Shown here: positions 59,392 through 64,000 of the stretch, piece after piece
Numbering within the stretch: the first letter of the stretch is position 1
Layout: each line of letters opens with the position of its first letter
Source: Lycorma delicatula
Lineage: Eukaryota > Arthropoda > Insecta > Hemiptera > Fulgoridae
Length of the DNA stretch: 64,000 bases
Assembly: GCF_047948215.1 (NCBI RefSeq)
Contig: NC_134461.1
Span: 85,432,245 to 85,496,244, forward strand
Reading direction: 5' to 3'
Translations under genes and position numbers: made by a program
The notes under the pieces: model-generated
Told to the model about the DNA's origin: nothing
Database searches by the model: none
What the model saw: only the letters and a program-made list of their open reading frames with translations

Positions 59392-60460
59392 TTTACCGAC
59401 CTTTCGAAGAAAAGTACTTTTCAGTCGCACGCTAGGATTGGGGGTGAAGTTGAATTTTCTTTTCGTTTTGGAGTATGAAGAGTACGTGTATATATCGCAG
59501 GGAAATTATGAAAACGGAGATTTGATCAAATCCCTAAGGGAGATGTTAAAATTACAAATCTGTGGGTGATTTCCCTAAAGAAAGTAAATGATTTTGAACA
59601 AGCGGTATGATAAAGAACCTCGTTAATCAGATGAGGTTAACGTTAATATATTTAACGTTAATTAGACAAAGTTAGCGAGCGAATAGAGCTTAGGTTACCT
59701 TTGATTAGATTATGTTGATTCCATGTAATGACGTATCGCGCACTATATCAATATAACCTAACCAAACATAACCTACACTCGCTAAATATACAAATTTGAT
59801 ACATATATATAAAACCTATTTAGGTGGCCAGTAGACAGCTTCATTGTATCCTGACTTGTATATAATTTTAACATCGTCCGTGAATTGATCATTTACCTTA
59901 GTGATTTGATCAAATCTCCGTTTTTATCATCTCCCTGTGATACTTGTATATAGGCCTAAGTATAAAATCTGTGAGTCAAAAATCTACAAAACTAATAGTT
60001 CAATTTAATTAAAATTTAAATATGCTGTAGTAGTACATATGAAAATTTAATGAAGATTGATTGAGTCGTTCCTGAGGTACGCTCAATTTAAGATCCACTA
60101 CTGACAACATAACCTTAAATTGAGGTTACATTGATTTATGTTAAGTTGTGTATTAGATCATATGCGTTTATGCATTGAGTTGTGGTGGTGAATGAGTTTG
60201 ATTTGATGCTTGTGTGTAGGGTCTACTCGTTATTTTTAATTATTTTATCAAATTACGGTTGTAATAATTTAATTTTCTTATAAACAGAGAATATATTTTA
60301 ATATTAAATTTAAAAAAAAAAAAAAAAAATTATACCGCTTTCAGTTTTCTTTTGTAATTTATATTTTGTATATTTCTTGCGCAAAAAATTATACAAAAAA
60401 TATTATTCAAAATAAAATAACGAAAGGTCGATATTCTTCCACAGAACTGCGCAAGAATTT
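59392..60460 (+). mobile_element. Dispersed repeat family E, copy 3, split by a MITE
   Basis: Starts ACCGACCTTTCGAAGAAAAG and ends near AGAACTGCGCAAG, as in copy 1. The segment 59493-59942 is extra relative to copy 1. Confidence 0.7.
59493..59942. mobile_element. MITE with ~40-bp terminal inverted repeats
   Basis: The left end TATCGCAGGGAAATTATGAA continues AACGGAGATTTGATCAAATC. The right end is its inverted copy with few mismatches (GATTTGATCAAATCTCCGTT ... CTCCCTGTGATA). The interior has a 'gttagcgagcgaatagagc' motif similar to the MITE at 20709. No coding capacity. Confidence 0.75.
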
Positions 60461-61020
60461 TATTTTTTTGTTCAAAAGAAGTCAGAACTTCAAGGAGTAC
60501 AAAACTCCGGAAGAAATAATGTTTTTACTGGTACTTTAGCTTGTTATGTGGTATATCAGCAGTGGCAGTAAAAATAAATGCTCTGGTACTTATAACTAAA
60601 AGACGGTATTACAAAACAAATAGATAAATCCATAACCTATCTTAGTTGTATTACATGAGTAGATCTTAATGTAAACGGTATTTTATTTCTCTTATCAGAA
60701 CACTATTTACTGTTAAACAAATGGAAATTACTCGTATATTTATGATAAATGGTCACCGACAATCACTTAATGGATTTTCTTAATGCATTTCTTTATTATT
60801 TATGGAACCTTAGCTGTAATAATACGTGTTTATTGATATGTTTTAACAGCTGGATGATTAATATTACAGAAGAACTGATGTGCTTAAGATTAAGTTTTAG
60901 GCTACGTTAACAATTTTAGTGAGAGTTAAACTGTTCTGGATGACTTATTGTGATTATTGCACAGTTTTTTCATAAAATTTTACTTTCAGAATAAAGACTT
61001 TGTTTTTTGTACTTTTATAT
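60461..61020. other. AT-rich sequence, nothing recognised
   Basis: No supported feature. Confidence 0.4.
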
Positions 61021-61022
61021 AC

Positions 61023-61024
<2 letters not shown>

Positions 61025-61065
<41 letters not shown>
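61025..61065 (+). repeat. (TA)n microsatellite
   Basis: About 19 TA units. Confidence 0.95.
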
Positions 61066-61067
<2 letters not shown>

Positions 61068-61307
61068 TCACTAAGTAATGGAAAGAAAGGATATATCCTA
61101 CAAGTTAATATAAATATGATCCGAAATCTTTTATTCGAAAAATTAATTAGTTCCCAGAATTGTATTTCTAGTAATTTTTGAGAAAATTATTATAAAAACA
61201 CAAAATTAGTATTTTTAGGTTTGATTTACAATAATTTAGATAAATTTCCGGTACAGAAATAAAATCTTTTAATAAAATTTGTAGAGAATTTACTTCTGAG
61301 AAAATCT

Positions 61308-61466
61308 TTTTCTTTTTTTTTAACTTCGGGACCACCGTTAGGTATTGCTTCACAGGATGAGATGAATGATTTGTAGGGTGTATCAAAATGCCTTGCCTGA
61401 TCGGGATTCGAACCCGAGACCTCCGGATGAAAGGCCGAGACGCTACCACTCGCGCCACAGAGGCCG
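61308..61466 (-). mobile_element. SINE family A, copy 10, with target-site duplication
   Basis: Near full-length on the minus strand: GGCCTCTGTGGCGCGAGTGG, box B GGTTCGAATCC, CAGGCAAGGCATTTTGATAC, ACGGTGGTCCCGAAGTTAAA and a poly-A tail. The flanks ACTTCTGAGAAAATCT (61292-61307) and ACTTTTGAGAAAATCT (61467-61482) match at 15 of 16 positions. Confidence 0.95.
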
Positions 61467-61639
61467 ACTTTTGAGAAAATCTGTGTAATTTCAACTGAAC
61501 ATGAAGCAGAATTTAATAGATTTGAATTTTATTTAAAACAAAATAGAACAAAAGTAGCAGAAAAATACTGTATTACTGTCTTAAAACATAATATGAATCA
61601 TTTCAATAATAATAAAAAGTAAAAAATAAATAAAATACG

Positions 61640-61721
61640 TATTTGAATATCAAATCGTTGATACCGGTGTTGTTTTGTGGTTGGGTTTCAATTAACTACA
61701 CATCTCAGGAATAATCGCCTG
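61640..61721 (+). mobile_element. SINE family B, copy 5 (central fragment)
   Basis: ATACCGGTGTTGTTTTGTGG, TTGGGTTTCAATTAACTAC and ACATCTCAGGAATAATCG. Both ends are missing. Confidence 0.75.
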
Positions 61722-62085
61722 AGTTAGTTCAAGAACAAGAACACACATTTATCTGTACAGTTATATTGTTATATATATAAAATTATATTTTATATAATTG
61801 TTGATGCGACTATAATAAAAAATAAATGATCGTCTATTAACCTTTAAAAAAAAAACAATTCCAAAACTGCCCAAAAAGGAGTGTATAAAGTATTCAGGGT
61901 GTATGTATGCATGTTTTTGTTTGTTCCAACGTAGCAGCTAAACGGTTGAACTGATTTCGATGTGTGATCCTATCTTGGAATCCTTACGTTACCGGGAGTG
62001 TCATAGGCTATATACTCGTAAATAATTATATACATGAATTGTTTTTATAGAATCGATTCTTTCGAGAATCGTATTCCTCTGCACT

Positions 62086-62843
62086 ATACAAATTATATTA
62101 ATCCGATCAACCTAAGTATAGAATTATTAAAATAATAATTAAGCAGGATGACACCTACCTTATTCCATAATTCAAGCAACAGCACTTTCGGGAGTCCCTC
62201 GCATCATCAGTTGCTCTATATAATTTTTCAAATATTTCGTACCAAATTACACATTAAAATTGAAATTAAAAACCCTATACTATAGATATGATCTAAAATT
62301 TCAAATTGTTAAAAGATCCTTTCACAAATTAAAATCAAAATAGAAATAAAACTAAAAATGTTCAAATTCAAAAACGTAAAATTTAAATTTAAATTAAAAT
62401 TAAAAATTGCATATATTGGCTAGCTAGTCCACGTAGATTTCTATTTTGTTTTTATTATTGATTTTAATTTTGATTTTTAATTTAATTTTATTAAATGACT
62501 TCATATTTTTTATATAAATGCAATTTTTAATTTTAATTTAAATTTAAATTTTACGTTTTTGAATTGAAAATTTTTAGTTTTATTTCTATTTTGATTTTAA
62601 TTTGTAAAAGGATTTTTTAACAATTTTAAATTTTAGATCATATCTATAGCTTAGGATTTTGAATTTCAATTTTAATGTGTAATTTGGCACGATTGATTTG
62701 AAAAATTATATAGAGCAACTGATAATGCGAGGGACTCCCGAAAGCGCTGTTGCTTGAATTATGGAATAAGGTAGGTGTCATCCTATTTAATTTTATTTTA
62801 ATAATTCTGTACTTAGGTTGGCCGGATTAATATTATATATATA
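62086..62843. repeat. Large inverted repeat: ~330-bp arms, ~100-bp spacer
   Basis: The left arm 62086-62412 and right arm 62515-62843 are reverse complements at high identity: ATAATTCAAGCAACAGC, CTTTCGGGAGTCCCTCGCAT, GCTCTATATAATTTTTCAAA, ATAGATATGATCTAAAATTT, AAAACGTAAAATTTAAATTT. Each arm carries, read outward, CTGATGATG or CTGATAATG, then GCGAGGGACTCCC, then GAAAG. Confidence 0.9.
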
Positions 62844-63019
62844 AAAATTTGAAAAAAAAAATTGTACGTAGTATATACAAAATTGTCACCCGCAAGGTTA
62901 TCCTAATTAGTAATCCTAATTATCCTAATTAGTAATTATTTTATGTTTGTTTTGACAGTCGTGTTTTTTAATTATCAAATATTTATCTTTTGTTTTTAAT
63001 GATTATTCCAGATCATAAA

Positions 63020-63430
63020 CCGTATGCCATCTTCCCAACCCCGTAGAGAAAGACCTTGTGACGTTACCGGTCGCCACACCATCCCCTCCGTTCCGAGCCA
63101 TGAGGGGATTTACCGGAGGTCGTATTTAACCCTCTAATTGATTACATCTCACAGTCATCAGTCAGGCCTCGGTTGGTATGCCACCGATGTAAATGCCTCG
63201 ACAGACATTTGCATCAGTAAAATAAAAATCAAATTTTTGCCTTCACGTAGACCTTAAACGGACATCTTCACATCCAACTTAACATGATTCCCTCAAACTA
63301 ACTAACCGAAACCACGGACCCCGCGTCTCGTATAAATTTGACAACACCGTTCATAACTGTGAATGCCTTAGAAAACGAACGAGTTGTAAGTCAAATCAGT
63401 GCTACACTCATATCAATGAAAATTATGTTT
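63020..63430 (-). mobile_element. LINE 3' UTR fragment, same family as 26160-26600
   Basis: Shares TTTACCGGAGGTCGTATTTA, ACAGTCATCAGTCAGGCCTC, GCCACCGATGTAAATGCCTC and GACAGACATTTGCA with the 26-kb copy. No coding part is present. Confidence 0.65.
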
Positions 63431-64000
63431 TACGCAACATAGAAATTCAGACCTACGCCCAACAAGTCGACCAAATCGTATGGCATCATTAATTTACGCT
63501 TAATTTGTTTCCAGAATTTCAGTATGACCGTTTTACATTTAGAGTAGAAAACAGGAGGAGATTTTTCACAAGCTCTAACTACAAAACACATTGTTTAAAT
63601 TGTAATAAAGATTTAAGATATGTCATATGGTTCTTGAACAGATCAATATAAGTAGAGATAATAATCAAGTACTTCATCTCCGTTTTGCAAAATATAATAT
63701 GCATTGGCGCAACTGTAGAAGATGGAAGCTTGGACATTTTCGAATAATAATAAAGATTGAACAAAAACACATAAATAATTGTACAAAAGATATCAAACAT
63801 TAACAAAATAGAATATATAAGAACAAATTCTTGCTCGGTTCTGCGCAAGAGGACCGACTTTTCTTTATTTTGTTTATTTTTGCTGTATTTTCATTATTGT
63901 GTTGTAATTGTAATTTTATCTTTGGCGTTCATTTAACGAGAGCTATTATCTGAACTGGAGAAAAATCAACTAGTAAACTATAATTAGATTTACGCTTGTT
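63431..64000. other. AT-rich sequence with a short family E trace
   Basis: 63837-63865 holds GTTCTGCGCAAG next to GGACCGACTTTTC, matching the end and start words of repeat family E in the opposite arrangement. Otherwise nothing recognised. Confidence 0.3.

Overview
The window is AT-rich, intron- and repeat-dominated eukaryotic DNA. The content (mariner, hAT and Helitron-like DNA transposons, R1/Jockey-like LINE tails, tRNA-derived SINEs with box A and box B) points to an arthropod, most likely an insect with a large repeat-rich genome. The species is not determined. Almost no cellular coding sequence is present, and most short open frames are chance frames or decayed transposon pieces.

Left part (1-9.4 kb): the last three exons of a plus-strand gene (1451-1554, 6643-6795, 8929-9001) can be read in frame with consensus splice sites and matching phases. 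They encode a transmembrane helix and a basic, Asn/Thr-rich tail. The introns hold a decayed LINE, two decayed mariners, a dispersed repeat and a (CA)n tract. The gene starts left of the window and I do not recognise the protein.

Middle part (16.6-35.4 kb): a CpG-, CCAAT- and GC-box-rich island at 16.6-17.1 kb has two consensus 5' splice donors. At 35125-35368 an Asn- and Ser-rich open frame starting with ATG runs into a consensus GTAAGT donor. They may be the promoter/5' UTR and first coding exon of one long-intron gene, but that link is inference. No later exon was recognised before 64 kb.

The rest is transposon debris. (i) SINE family A has ten copies, some with perfect or near-perfect target-site duplications (32471-32629, 38826-38981, 61308-61466). 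(ii) SINE family B has five copies. (iii) LINE 3' ends are at 0.6-1.4, 22.6-23.0, 26.2-27.5, 30.5-31.0, 32.2-33.4, 55.5-56.0 and 63.0-63.4 kb. (iv) A 4.1 kb transposon with long terminal inverted repeats (50315-54385) carries a decayed transposase and has a 920 bp mariner in one terminal repeat and a 794 bp hAT-type element in its interior. (v) A second hAT deletion derivative is at 23932-24789. (vi) Three large fold-back structures (21.1-21.6, 47.2-47.4, 62.1-62.8 kb) carry hammerhead-like core boxes reminiscent of Penelope-like elements. (vii) Several MITE-like and dispersed repeat families (called C, D, E and F here) occur two to five times each, and some give empty-site comparisons for the nested insertions.
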